Source: Babylonia areolata
Taxonomy: Eukaryota; Mollusca; Gastropoda; Neogastropoda; Buccinidae
NCBI RefSeq assembly: GCF_041734735.1
Contig: NC_134883.1
Location: forward strand, 16,121,747-16,185,746
Length of the DNA stretch: 64,000 nt
Direction of reading: 5' to 3'
Shown here in pieces: positions 1 through 14,000 of the stretch. Numbering within the stretch: position 1 is the stretch's first letter; every line of letters starts with the position of its first letter. The position numbers and the translations under genes are program-made. The notes beneath the pieces are model-generated. The model saw only the letters and a list, made by a program, of their open reading frames with translations. It did not search any database and was not told the origin of the DNA.

Positions 1-1315
1 GGGGTGTGTCACTGACCAGACAGACAGTCCATCACTGTACACATGACAGGGAGGCAGAAGAAGTGTGTCACTGACCAGACAGACAGTCCATCACTGTACA
101 CATGACAGGGAGGCAGAAGGGGTGTGTCACTGACCAGACAGACAGTCCATCACTGTACACATGACAGGGAGGCAGAAGGGGTGTGTCACTGACCAGACAG
201 ACAGTCCATCACTGTACACATGACAGGCAGAAGGGGTGTGTCACTGACCAGACAGACAGTCCATCACTGTACACATGACAGGGAAGCAGAAGGGGTGTGT
301 CATTGACCAGTCCATCACTGTACACATGACAGGGAGGCAGAAGGGGTGTGTCACTGACCAGACAGACAGTCCATCACTGTACACATGACAGGGAAGCAGA
401 AGGGGTGTGTCATTGACCAGACAGTCCATCACTGTACACATGACAGGGAGGCAGAAGGGGTGTGTCACTGACCAGACAGACAGTCCATCACTGTACACAT
501 GACAGGCAGAAGGGGTGTGTCGCTGACCAGACAGACAGTCCATCACTGTACACATGACAGGGAGGCAGAAGGGGTGTGTCACTGACCAGACAGTCCATCA
601 CTGTACACATGACAGGCAGAAGGGGTGTGTCACTGACCAGACAAACAGTCCATCACTGTACACATGACAGGCAGAAGGGGTGTGTCACTGACCAGACAGA
701 CAGTCCATCACTGTACACATGACAGGGAGAAGGGGTGTGTCACTGACCAGACAGACAGTCCATCACTGTACACATGACAGGGAGGCAGAAGGGGTGTGTC
801 ACTGACCAGACAGACAGTCCATCACTGTACACATGACAGGCAGAAGGGGTGTGTCACTGACCAGACAGTCCATCACTGTACACATGACACGGAGGCAGAA
901 GGGGTGTGTCACTGACCAGACAGACAGTCCATCACTGTACACATGACACGGAGGCAGAAGGGGTGTGTCATTGACCAGACAGTCCATCACTGTACACATG
1001 ACAGGCAGAAGGGGTGTGTCACTGACCAGACACAGTCCATCACTGTACACATGACAGGGAGGCAGAAGGGGTGTGTCACTGACCAGACAGACAGTCCATC
1101 ACTGTACACATGACAGGCAGAAGGGGTGTGTCACTGACCAGACAGACAGTCCATCACTGTACACATGACAGGGAGGCAGAAGGGGTGTGTCACTGACCAG
1201 ACAGACAGTCCATCACTGTACACATGACAGGGAGGCAGAAGGGGTGTGTCACTGACCAGACAGACAGTCCCTCACTGTACACATGACAGGGAGGCAGAAG
1301 GGGTGTGTCACTGAC
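1..1315. repeat. Minisatellite, about 24 copies of a 55-59 bp unit
   Basis: The stretch is a head-to-tail array whose units share the core TGTGTCACTGACCAGACAG followed by a short variable end. Copies differ mainly by presence or absence of a GGGA and an AGAC block, giving lengths of 55 to 59 bp, and by rare single substitutions. The array begins before the window. Read on the minus strand, the strand of the neighbouring NCKIPSD gene, each unit contains a pyrimidine-rich stretch ending in TACAG and a second GGTCAG, so it resembles the splice-acceptor arrays seen inside that gene, but no exon beside it can be identified here. Open frames across it are products of the repeat, not genes. Confidence 0.95.
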
Positions 1316-1868
1316 ACAAACTGTGTCAGTCCTCTCCTTGGTCTTCCTGCCTTTCACGTCACACCTACCCATCTAACTTTGGTGCTGGCACATTATCAGA
1401 CAAACAATGTTAGCTGACTTTAGCTGTGTAAGTCATCCACCTGTCCAACTCTTTACCAAATGGATCAGTCTGCAGGCTTTGATGCCTCCCTGAAATGACA
1501 CTGAGAAGACTGCTAAAGAAATACAAGAAGGCAACTGTCTTGAAATCAAGCAGCCGTAATGTATTTCTAATCATCATGGAAGTGAACAAACTGTGAAAAA
1601 ATTATAAACTGGCTGTCAAAGGGACGGGCAGACCATCCTCTCTATGCTTCAAACCAAACCTTGTTGTTTTGACCAGCTGACCAGAGCGCCAGTTTAGCAC
1701 TGAAAGCTTGTCAACACAGATAAAAACAAGAGACGCCAGTACCCAGCAGAAAAAATGCCAGTCTTGCTCAGTTCATTGCACATCAATTCAAAGGAAGACA
1801 ACCCATGGCTCCCTCTCAGCACACACCATCCACACTCCCTCAGCACACACACCATGGCAGCACAGCGG
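1316..1868. other. 3' flank of NCKIPSD, no feature recognised
   Basis: Non-repetitive sequence between the minisatellite and the NCKIPSD stop codon. It presumably holds the 3' untranslated region of that gene (minus strand), but I found no canonical AATAAA on the minus strand here, so the polyadenylation site is not assigned. Confidence 0.4.
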
Positions 1869-2057
1869 TCATTGTGTGAAGATGTCGGGGTGAGTTGTCA
1901 GAATGTCGTGAGCGATGCGTTTATCGTCAGCGGTGTTGGCCTCCTCATCACGGATGTTGACCAGACAGCGGTGCAGGTCAGGAAGGCGGTGACAGTGCTC
2001 CGTGTACGACGAGTTGTTCACCACACGCTGACACAGCACCAAGAACAGGGAGCGCAC
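1869..2057 (-). CDS. NCKIPSD: NCKIPSD exon 11 (last coding exon)
   Basis: Encodes residues 625-686, beginning [13 protein letters not shown] and ending [11 protein letters not shown] then TGA at 1871-1869. It contains the HRLPDL block shared with vertebrate SPIN90. Acceptor is TTGGTGCAG, phase 0, matching the AAG|GTAATG donor of exon 10. The acceptor sequence is itself repeated upstream. Confidence 0.92.
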   Translation of the reverse strand: MRSLFLVLCQRVVNNSSYTEHCHRLPDLHRCLVNIRDEEANTADDKRIAHDILTTHPDIFTQ

Positions 2058-5000
2058 CTGCACCAATACACACAGCCATCAGTTCAGCTGTACCAATGCA
2101 CAGCAGTGAGGACAGCTGCACTGATACACATGATTACTACTGAATCAATACACACAGCATTCAGGACAGGTGCATCAAACACAGAACAATGAGGACAGGT
2201 GCAATAATACACAGAATAATGAGTACAGCTGCACCAACAGAGCAGTGAGTACAGGTGCTTTAATACCAGCAATGATCTCAGCTACATTCTTCAAATCACA
2301 CCAATTTCACTTTTATTCTTCCTTTTACTTTCTTTTAATAAATTCTGAAAAGCCATATACTTTAAAATAGCATTCAATGATTTAACTGTAAAAAAAAAAG
2401 AAAAAAAAAAAAATCACAATGTGGTCTTTGTAATGTGATATATCATATACTCACTCAGAGTGGACATAGTTCACCTTGAAAACCACCCATCAATTCTGAA
2501 AATGGCTTTGTTCAGGTCAGTGTTTTTTTTCTTTTCAGTCTTTCACACACAGGACACACAGACATACACACACCTGACACAAACTGACATTACCTTGTCA
2601 CCTGGCCCCAAATTGGACAGTCGGCCGATAATGACATCCATCAACACTTTGGCATCGTTGGTGTAGAGAAGGTCAGAGGTTGTAAGGTCACTGTAAAGGT
2701 CAAGGAAGAGCTTCTGTACAGAGTTGGGTTGAACCGGCTTGAAGTCAAACATCTTGGCTGGGTCCTCTGAAACAAAGCAGTCCAACACCTGAAGTCAAAC
2801 ATCTTGGCTGGGTCCTCTGAAACAAAGCAGTCCAACACCTGTAGTCAAACATCTTGGCTGGGTCCTCTGAAACAAAGCAGTCCAACACCTGAAGTTAAAC
2901 ATCTTGGCTGGGTCCTCTGAAACAAAGCAGTCCAACACCTGAAGTTAAACATCTTGGCTGGGTCCTCTGAAACAAAGCAGTCCAACACCTGAAGTCAAAC
3001 ATCTTGGCTGGGTCCTCTGAAACAAAGCAGTCCAACACCTGTAGTCAAACATCTTGGTTGGGTCCTCTGAAACAAAGCAGTCCATCACCTGTAGTGAAAC
3101 ATCTTGGTTGGGTCCTCTGAAACAAAGCAGTCCAACACCTGAAGTTAAACATCTTGGCTGGGTCCTCTGAAACAAAGCAGTCCATCGCCTGTAGTGAAAC
3201 ATCTCTGCTGGGTCCTCTGAAACAAAGCAGTCTATCATCTGAAGTCAAACATCTTGACTCGGTCCTCTGAAACAAAGCAGTCCAACACCTGAAGTCAACA
3301 TCTTGGTTGAGTCCTCTGAAACAAAGCAGTCCATCATCTGTAGTCAAACATCTTGGCTGGGTCCTCTGAAACAAAGCAGTCCAACACCTGTAGTCAAACA
3401 TCTTGGCTGGGTCCTCTGAAACAAAGCAGTCCAACACCTGAAGTCAAACATCTTGGCTGGGTCCTCTGAAACAAAGCAGTCTATCACCTGAAGTCAAACA
3501 TCTTGGCTGGGTCCTCTGAAACAAAGCAGTCCATCACCTGTAGTCAAACATCTTGGCTGGGTCCTCTGAAACAAAGCAGTCCAACAACATGTCAGCCCTT
3601 TGGGCCCTGTGTGGAGGAGGCAGAGCACACTGTACATTCACATTATGAAGAACATCAGGCTTGTGCCTCTATTTTTCCTTTCTTGTGACAAACCTAATTT
3701 TCTGTCCTTACTATTCTGGCACCACCCCATCTCTGTAATCCAGCCCAAAAGTTTCTGTGAAATTTAATAGTGAACAACAACACTTAAGTGAAACAAAGAG
3801 CCATGGACCTGTATCTATCTGGAGATATCCATCCATCTATAAAATTATCTACCCCACCTGTTCGCCAACACGTCATGTTCCACATACTTCATGTATCCCA
3901 TATGGTCATTGTTATTCACTACAGCAGATACATGTGCACCAATCCCTAACTTTGAGCCGGTGACCTGAAAGCTGCTGTGGCACTTGAACACCCACCCCCT
4001 TAAAATGAAGGTTCTCCTCTTTGAAACAGGCACATCATTCCATCATCCACCCAACACAGAACATCAATCAAATCTAATTATGATGGAAAGTTTCTTAATA
4101 AAGGCCAAAACACAATGCAAACTATTTAACAACTTCTGCCTCACAAGCAAATGCACACTTCTGCAAATAGAGAGAGACAGACAGAAAGAGGAGAGAGGGA
4201 ACGAAAGAGGATGAAAAAGAAGAGGGGGGGGGTCCTGGTATGTACATCTGCATGCACAGTGGTATGTGTGTAATGTGTGTGCACCTCCCTCTGTACCACA
4301 CCCCCAAGAGGTTTCAGACTGACCTCCTCTGTTGACCCAAACCATGATGCGCTCAGTGAAGACCTTGGGCGTGCCGAAGGTGGCCAGTGACCTCAGCACC
4401 ACGTTGACCTCCACGGAGGTCAGGTGAAGGTTAAAGGCCAGCATGAAGGCGATCAGCAGGTCCACAGCGCTGTCCTCAAACTGGGGCGATGGAGGGTTCT
4501 CTATCAGCTGCAGGATGTGCAGGAAGAACTCTTCGTTCAGTTTGTCTGCACCACAACACAACAGCACTAAATCACACGTTTGTTGTGAGTCTGTATTACT
4601 ATCACCTTCGTTATCATTCACTAATGATGCATGTAGGAAGAACTCTTCATTCAGTCTGCACCACAATACAACAGCACTCAATCACACACTTCTGCTGTCT
4701 CTGTATCATTATTATTCACAAATGGTGTGTGTAGAAAGAACTCTTCATTCAGCTTGCACCACAATACAACAGCACTCAATCACACACTTATTGTGTGCCT
4801 CTATCATCATCACTAATATTGTCATTATTAATCATAAATGGTGTGTGTAGAAAGAATTCTTCATTCGGTTTGCACAACAATAAAACAGCACTCAATCACA
4901 CACTTCTGTTTTCTGTTGTCTGTCTCTATCATCAGAATTATTTGAAAATAATGTGTGTAGAAAGAACTCTTCATTGACTTTGTGCCTCCACACAACAGCA

Positions 5001-8000
5001 CCCAATCACATGTTCGTCTGTATTACTGACTAATATCATTATCATTATTCGCAGAGTCTGTATTATCATCATTCAATTGTGGAGTGTGTAGAAAGAATTC
5101 TTCATTCAGTTTGTCTGCACCACAACATAACAATACTAAACAACATGATTCTGTTGTGTGTGTCTTTATTATCATTAATATTATCATCACTACTATTTTT
5201 CACAAGTGTGTTCAGAAAATAACTGTTATCATGTTTGCACCACAACACTCAATCACATTAGAGTGTCTATATGATGATGATGATTATCATTATTTCACGA
5301 ATGGAGACACACACTCTCTCATAGACCTACAATATATAGGTGTTTTCATTTTGTCAGAAAATCAAGAGTTCTGCTGTTTTCAAATGAACACACAGTGATA
5401 GGTGTGTTTGTGTGCACAAGCTTATGTGATTCCTATTCAACACAGATATCTTATCTCTCAACAGCAGTTACATATGTAATACTGACTGAGGACAGAGTTC
5501 ATACTGACATGCCATCAACATCCTTCCCTTAGAGCTATGACAAATCTGATTTAATCTGTTAATTACTCCCAGACTGTTTCACTTGAAGTCTGTAAATCTG
5601 TGTTCTGACATGTCTGAAAATCATGCTTGCTGATGGCACAAGTTTCTGTGTGGTATGTTGAAACAACAGGGCAAATCTTAAGTCTTCAATCATGTTACAT
5701 GTCTGCATTATCTGAAGTTTCTAAATTACCAAATTACTCTTGCCAAAAAAGTTTTTGCTTTGTTTCAATGATTTTGACACCCCCCCCTCCCCCCGCACCC
5801 CCATGACCACCCCCACTCTCCTCTCCAAAAAACAACAACAAAATAAAATAGCTCGAATCATATCCCTTCTGAAGGCATTGCATCCATACCACTTGATTTT
5901 CAAGAAAAAAAAGAAGAAGAAAAAAAAAAAGATTCTGCACAATTCCTAACACAAGGAAAGGAATTTAAGTCATCTCATTTGAGGCACTAATCCTCATCCA
6001 TTCTGTCTTCTGATCCTGGGCCAGCCGCAATTAAGGAATAAAAGTGAGAAACAATATGTAAAAAAACCACCACCACCAAAACAGACCATATATATGTTAA
6101 AGGCCAGCACGGTGTGTGTGTGTGTTGGGGGGGGGGGGGGGACAAAGAGACAGAACTGCAGGATGGTCAGTCACACAACAGCCTGGTACCTGTGACAGCA
6201 GTGGAGACGTCATCGCCCGTGGAGAAAATCATGGTCATCACCAGCGCCACATAGCAAGTCCGTTGTACATCTGGACACAACATGAACTGCTATTAGATCC
6301 AGAAAAGGCAGGAATGGTGGAAGAGGGGAGTGACAGAAGGTAGGAAAGACTACAAGAAGAAGGCGAATCAGATACACCAGTCTGCATGAATTCACTTTGT
6401 GTGCTTACAATGGTGAATCTTTTCAAAAGGGACTTTCTCCATGCTGTGGATTCTTTAATGCAAGCAAAGTGCATGCTGAACACAGGACCTGTTTTTTTTT
6501 TTTGTCTAATCTGAAAGACTAGTACCTGGACCACCACTCAAGGTCTAGTGAGTGGGGTGGTAAAAATCCTGGTCCTAGTCTGAACTGAACCCAGGCCCTC
6601 ACCTAGCTGGGCACAGCTATCCACGAGGCCACTGCTCCATACAATTTACATTTACTGCCTTCACATTTACCACAATTTTCAGTGTCTAAGGCGCTACGCT
6701 TTAATCTCAAATCTGACCCCTGTGTCTCACGGGCTGTATGTTCCCCATCTGTATCCAAATCAAATCAAATTATGGTGCTTTGAACAGCGCCGATTACAAA
6801 GGCCATCTCAAAGCTATCACCACGTTTGCATCTATTTCAAGCCATGGTTACAAAAAGTACAATAAAAACTACTGGTAATCACCTCTTCAATCTTTTTACT
6901 CAAAAAGTTATTTAAAAAAAACAAACAAAAAAAAAAACCCTCCCTGAGTTTAAAACATTCAAATCAGATTATAAACGTTCATTTCTTTCAAAAACTCCAC
7001 CAGCGCCCATGGAGGGACATCTCAAAACAAAATCTTCAGAGAATCTGCCATGTAATGTCTTTGTCTGATGTCAAGCAGATCTCAGCAGTCAATGAGTGTG
7101 TGTTTCACAGTGAAAGGCTTGTCACAGGAAATAACAAAAACAAAAATCTGTCACTTTTTTTTTTCTTCTTCGCAAGGCCTGACTAAGCGCATTGGGTTAT
7201 GCTGCTGGTCAGGTATCTGCTTGACAGATGTGGTGTAGCGTATATGGATTTGTCCGAACGCAGTGACGCCTCCTTGAGCTACTAAAACTGAAACTGAAAC
7301 TGTAACTTGGTGCCACTAGTCACGACAAACTCCATATATGACAACATCTCTGATAACAATAAACGCTCACGACTGTGCTGAACAGCAACACTTAGTCTTA
7401 TCAATGTTCGATTCGACATAGTTCATGTTCACTATCACACCAAATTGAAACTTCACATTACACCAAATTTCAAATGAACATGATCACAGTTCACCCTTAG
7501 GCCATGACGAGTAGCTTATGAGTTGGTGATAAATTTATAATGCGAAAGTAGAGAAATCAGAAGTGAACTGATCGTTATTCAAAAGCAGAATGCAAAACAA
7601 AATGGTGGATGGGACTGAAAGCAGGGTTAGCAGACTGGTTTCTGACTAACAAATTAATGAAACGGGGCTTTACAAAAGTGCATTCAACTGAAGGCTATAA
7701 ACTTGTTGAACAAAAATGTGTGAAACAACAAGGCAGCAGAAAGCAGAGCAGACAAATGGGAGTAACACAGCCATGCAAACAAGCAGAGAAAAAAACAAGA
7801 AGTTGGGATTCTGATTCAGTTATTCGAAGACAACGTTACTACTTTGAAAACAACATCTGCCATTAGCAGAGCAATAATGATGTACTTTCACTTACGGCAT
7901 ATGCGGCTTATCGGATGTGTGTGCCTTATACGAATTCAAAATAATTTTTTTCTTTGAATTGAGGGGCACGCCTTGTGCGCTGTAGCACCCTGCTGGCCCC

Positions 8001-11000
8001 ATATCATGATATTTACTTTCATAAGACTAAATCATAAATGAATAATTCGCATGTAGGTGGGATGCTCACCAACCAAGAAACCACTGTGCTCAGTCTGGGG
8101 ATTACTCTGTGATCTGTGTCAGCTGCACCGGCACCTATCAGCAGTTAACATGTCCCCTGACCAGACCATTCCCTGTGACGCCTGTCACTTACAAACTGCC
8201 AAAGTGGAACACAATGGTTCTGCTGCATATACAATGAGGACAGGAGAGGGGAAAGGTGAACAGCACGAAGGATGACATGAGGCACATGGGGGAGGCAGAA
8301 AACAAACCAGAGAGAAGAGACAGACATTAACTCTGACCATCGGTGTTCACCGTCATCTCCTGAGCCAGCTCCAGAGGAAGCACAGAGTACAGCAGCTGTG
8401 TGATCACTTCCCTCTCCAACCCACAAAGGGCCCCAAACACCTTCAGCAGTAACCTGCACAGGGCCCCCCGCGTCTCCTGCACCACAAGCAGACAATAGAA
8501 CAACATGATTCTATTCATAACCCAATAAACAACATCAGTCATGTTCTATACCAATCCATTTTTTGATTTCTGAATGAAGTGTCAAATGCAATTTTCTCAC
8601 TTTGATCCTGAGATGCAATTACACAAATACACTAATCACGCCTGTAAATGCACTAGAACAAATACACTTAACGATGCACTTAACTATTCCTCTTAGCAAT
8701 GCACTTAAACAAGCACACCTATCAATGCACTGGAATGAATACACCTATCAATGCACAAAAACAAATACTGGAATGAATACACCTATCAATGCACTATAAG
8801 GAATCAACCTATCAATGCACAAGGACAAATACAAGAATGAATACACCTATCAATGTACTATACACCTATCAATGCACAAGAATAAATACACCTATAAGTA
8901 CACTGAAGGAAGTACCAGAATGATTACACCCATCAGTGCACAAGTATGAATACATCTATCAATGCACAAGAAAAAGCAAAATTAATCCACCTATCAATAC
9001 ACCAGCACTAATACACCTTCCAGAACTCAAAACGTTTTTTTATTCAAGCATTCAATACACCAGAACACGAGAATGAATATGGCTATCAATGCACTAGAAT
9101 GAATACATCTGTCAATACACTAGAGCATATACTAGAATGAGAACACCTATCATTGCACCAGAATGAAAACACCTATCAAACATCATCTTACCATCTGATA
9201 GTACTGAACCAGGTTGTGCAGTATATCATAGTTGTCCCGTGACACCACTTTCCGGCAGATGGAAGGCTTGGCATTCTCCTGTCAGACACAAACAGTAAAT
9301 GTGCTGTGCTGTGCGTGTGTGGTGTGTGTGTTTTTTTTCCTAATTTTTTCTTTTTCCAATTGGACACTATGACGTTCTGTCTGATAATTTAGGCATTCTT
9401 TATTCGCTGCATATTCAGTAAGTAAAAGGCTACTGTGATGTTATATCTGAGTTTGATCATGACTTGATTAATATGCAGGCACGAGTGAGAATTGTGAATG
9501 AGTGAGTGAGTGTGTGTGTGTGTGTGTGTGTGCGTGAGTGTGTGTGTGTGTGCGTGTGCGTGTGCGTGTGCATATTTTTTGTTTGTTAAAGTGCTCACTG
9601 ATAATTCTTTTAAACTTGTCTGGCGCAAACAACAAATGTCAGTCAAAGCCGACTTACATTCTCTGTAATGTAAATGAAACTTATCTGGCACAAACAAAAA
9701 AACAGCCCAGTTGATGGCTTAGCCAGCTAGCTGAGTGAAAAGTCGCCTGAAGAACACAATCATTCTGACATTAAACATCAGCAGGAGACACAATGAGACA
9801 GGGAAAGTTCTGGACACCGCTGATTAACAAAAGAGAGGAAAGGCATCAGCAGAATACTGAATGGTGACATCAGAGTGAAGAGAATTGTAAACCTTTGTCT
9901 CACTGATGACTCTTCACAAGCTTCCCTTCACAGTACTGTCAGATAGACAAGTATCCCTTGCTTATTATACACCAAACATATTGATTGATTGGTATGGAGG
10001 ACAAACACCAAGTTAAGTGATTCAAAAGAAGACTTATTGCATAATAAATAAGCTATCACCTGAAGCAATTTTTAAAATTTTTTTTACACACCTTGCCTTC
10101 TAGAAAACAAAAGATCGAAAGCTACCACCATGCACACTGTCCATCCCTTCTTTTTAAAATGATCTTCCTGTTCATAGTGAACCTAACCAGGCATTAAACA
10201 CCTAAACAAGTGTCCAACAACTGACCAGAATGGACAGGAGCTCTTCCAGGTACTCATGGATGATGGCCTCATCTTCATGGAGAGCCCAGCTCCTCTGCTG
10301 GGAGTCGTCCTTACATGCTGTCAGCTCTGAGAAGATGACGCTCAGCCGCTGTGCATCATGACTGCTGATGTCCTCGTCTGATATGTCGCGCTGAAAGCAA
10401 CAGACGCACTCTTCTGTTATGTCACAAGCTGAAAGCAACAGACGCACTCTTCTGTTATGTCACAAGCTGAAAGCAACAGACCCAATCTTCTGTTATGTCA
10501 CAAGCTGAAAGCAACAGACCCACTCTTCTGTTTTGTCACACGCTGAAAGCAACAGACCCAATCTTCTGTTATGTCACACACTGAAAGCAACAGACCCACT
10601 CTTCTGTTATGTCACATACTGAAAGCAACTGACCCACTGTTCTGTTATGTCACATGCTGAAAGCAACAGTCCAACTCTTCTGTTATGTCACATACTGAAA
10701 GCAACTGACCCACTGTTCTGTTATGTCACATGCTGAAAGCAACAGACCCACTCTTCTGTTATGTCACATGCTGAAAGCAACAGACACACTCTTCTGTTAT
10801 GTCACACGCTGAAGCAGCAGTCACACTCTTCTGTTATGTCACAAGCTGAAAGCAACAGACACACTCTTCTGTTATGTCACACACTGAAAGCAACAGGCCA
10901 ATCTTCTCTTATGTCTCATGTTGAAATCAAGACTGATTCTTCTTTAACACACTGAAAGCAACAGACCCACTCTTCTGTTATGTCACACACTGAAAGCAAC

Positions 11001-14000
11001 AAACTCTTCTTTCATGTCACACACTGAAAGCAACTGTCCAACCCAATCATTACATAATTTTGAGGAGCGGCACCAGGGGATGGGGACTGATGGGGGGCAT
11101 GGCAAGGGGACAGTCTTCTAAGGTTATCCCTCTTGTATTTGGTGTCCCTCAGGGATCGGTTCTGGGGCCTATTTTATTCACTTCATATACTCCGCTTTTG
11201 ACATCATCAAAAGGCATTCATTTGATTACCATAAGTATGCTGATGACACTGAGTTACAAAAAACCGCTCCACCATCGGACTTAAAAACAGTCATTAATGA
11301 GATGGAAGCCTGTGTGGCTGATGTAAAGGTGTGGATGGACAGAAACAAGCTAAAACTTAATGAAGAGAAAACCGAGCTCTTAGCTGTAGGAGACCGAGGT
11401 CGTCTCAATAGACCGAGGTCGTCTCAATGTAATAAAAAAAAAAGGGCCCAGTCACTCTCGGCACTTCTATAGTTACATTTCAAACATCAGCTAAATACCT
11501 AAGTGTACATATTGATCAGACCTTGAACATGGCTGACCACATTCATCCCTGTGTCGCTCATGCAATTTTCATCTTCGCAGACTAGCCTCAGTCAGACCAT
11601 ACTTAACGGAGAAAAACATGGCTCAGTTGGTTTCCTCTTTTGTCCTGTCAAAACTAGATTACTGGAATTCTACCTTAGCAGGTTCACCATCTTCCTCTCT
11701 TATTAGACTACAGAAAGTACAGAACAATGCTGCACGAATTGTCCTAGCAAAAAAGAAATCTGATCATGTCACACCTCTTTTGCATCAGTTACACTGGCTT
11801 CCTATAGAGTCCCACATTCACTATAAACTAGTGACACTTGCCTTCCAACATTTTGATGAATTTCTTCCCCCTTATCTCTCCTCTGTGCTGGAAATGTACG
11901 AACCATGTAGAATGCTAAGATCCAGTTCTGAACTGTTACTTAAAGTCCCAAGAACTAATTTAAAATGTGCAGGGAAAAGGTCTTTTAGGGCTCAAGTACC
12001 CCAAATTTGGAATTCTTTGCCATCGTCCCTCAGAAATGCTCCTGATCTCCAGATCTTCAAGTCAAATCTGAAAACGCACCTTTTCCGCAAACATTTCTAT
12101 ACTCAGCACGATGGATAGTCCAAAGTCTGTTCGCCACATGGATTTTTATGCTAGAGATATTTATACTCACATAATCCTGTTTTAGTGCAGTTGATATATT
12201 TAATGTGTCTGGGCGCGTCAGCATGTGTGTGTGTGCGCGCATGTGCGCGTGTGCATGTGTGTCTAAAAAAATGTGTTTTAAAGAACGTATTTCTTTTTAA
12301 TCCAAGCATTTTTTACTTGATATTTTTATTGTTTGATGGATCATGCTTTTTTATTCATTCTATGAATGCAATGGATTGAGCTGTTGTAATGTTTTATGTT
12401 ATGTTTATATCTGGCTCAATTATGTAAGGCGCTTTGAGCAGCATTAGTACTGGACATTAAGCCATAGAAAAGTTATGAATTATTATTATCATTATTATTA
12501 TCTCCAATCCCCCAGGTACTGTCCATTCATTCTATGACCATAGTGGTCATCTCTAATCCCTCACGTACTCTTTGGCAGTCCCAGAATCTGCAGCTGATAT
12601 GGAGCTTCAAACCTTTGTTGTGAGGAAATGACTGGCTTAGCTGGTCTACATTCAGGATCTATGTCTACATACTGGTTTTGCCACACAAGGACAACCAGTG
12701 CAGAGCAACGTGACTGTTGGCAGCTTGCTATTTCTACACAATGCATCATTTGACACCTAATACATAGTTTTGTCCCACCCACTTTACCTGCTGACCTGTT
12801 TCTTGAAAAATGTCTCATAATAAGCTTTTTTTTTTTTTTTTTTTTAAAGAAATAAGATTTGCATTAACACTAAAACACCTTATTGAATTTCATCTGTTTA
12901 CTTGTTTCTTGAAGAAATGTCTAATGATGAGCAATACCTGACAAATAAATTTTGCATAAATACTAAAATACCTTACTGAACTTTACCTATTGATCTGTTT
13001 CTTGAAGAAATGTCTTATAATAAGCAATATTTAAGAAAAAAGATTTGCATTAATACTAAAATACCTTATTGAAAGTTGTCTCATATGGCCGCAAACTTAT
13101 TAACACATTGTCAGTTATGATAACATTACAAAAGAAAAACAAAACATCATGTACTGTAATTACTTTATGATGTAAAGTAATGGAAATCTGCCACAGAAAT
13201 TGCAAACAGGAAAACTTAATGATAGTTGTGACATTTACCAGATAACAGCGAGGTGCACAAAGGACGCCCCCACCTAACACCTCCCATATGGAGAGAACTC
13301 ATCCTGTCCACCACCACCACCTTCCCCCAGGTGGAGAGAACTCATCCTGTCCACCACTACTTACCCCCAGGTGGAGAGAACTCAGCATCCTGTCCACCAG
13401 TGCCTCCAGAGCCGGAACCTTGAAGCCAACATAACCCAGCACCGTTTCCACTGCAACCTTGGACTTGTCAAAGCTGAGGCCAGTGTTCTTGCGTACCTCC
13501 TCCACCAGCTCGGGGCCCATCTTGTCTGGGAGGTCCAACGCCTTCAGCAGTGCCTGCAGGTCGCTGGGACTGGGTGGGGCGGGGATGTCGTTCTCTGTGG
13601 CCGAGGATGCCTCATCTGGTGGGGTCGGGTCGGCAGGGGGAGAGGTCACATGGTTTTCCTGGGCATGACTGACAGGCAGGGAGGAAGGGGGTGGGGGGAG
13701 GTCACTGTCAGGGCTGGAGGGGGGGGTGTGATGGTCCTCAGGGGGTGGGGGCAAGTCGGTTTCTGCCGTCACGGCACTGGGAGAGGGGGTGGAGGGGATG
13801 GTGTTGACTGGGATAGGAAGACCTTCATCTGGAGAGGCAGGAGGGGGGCATGTGGCAGGGGTTGAGGAGGGGGGCTGTGGTGCTGATGCCTGTTGGGTCG
13901 TTTCCTGTTTGGCGCCTGCAACCACACAATGCACACAGGCGTTCATACTCTGTGTCTATCAACTGTACCACCATCTCACATGTATCCACAGTATGCACTT

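Noticed and set aside
241-1372. Frames of 60-113 residues with repeated VMCTVMDC
   Set aside because: They are the minisatellite read as protein; unit length is not a multiple of three and there is no family resemblance.
2543-3437. Frames beginning [14 protein letters not shown]
   Set aside because: The first ten residues are intron end and acceptor; only the part from EDPAKMF at 2766 downward is exon 10.
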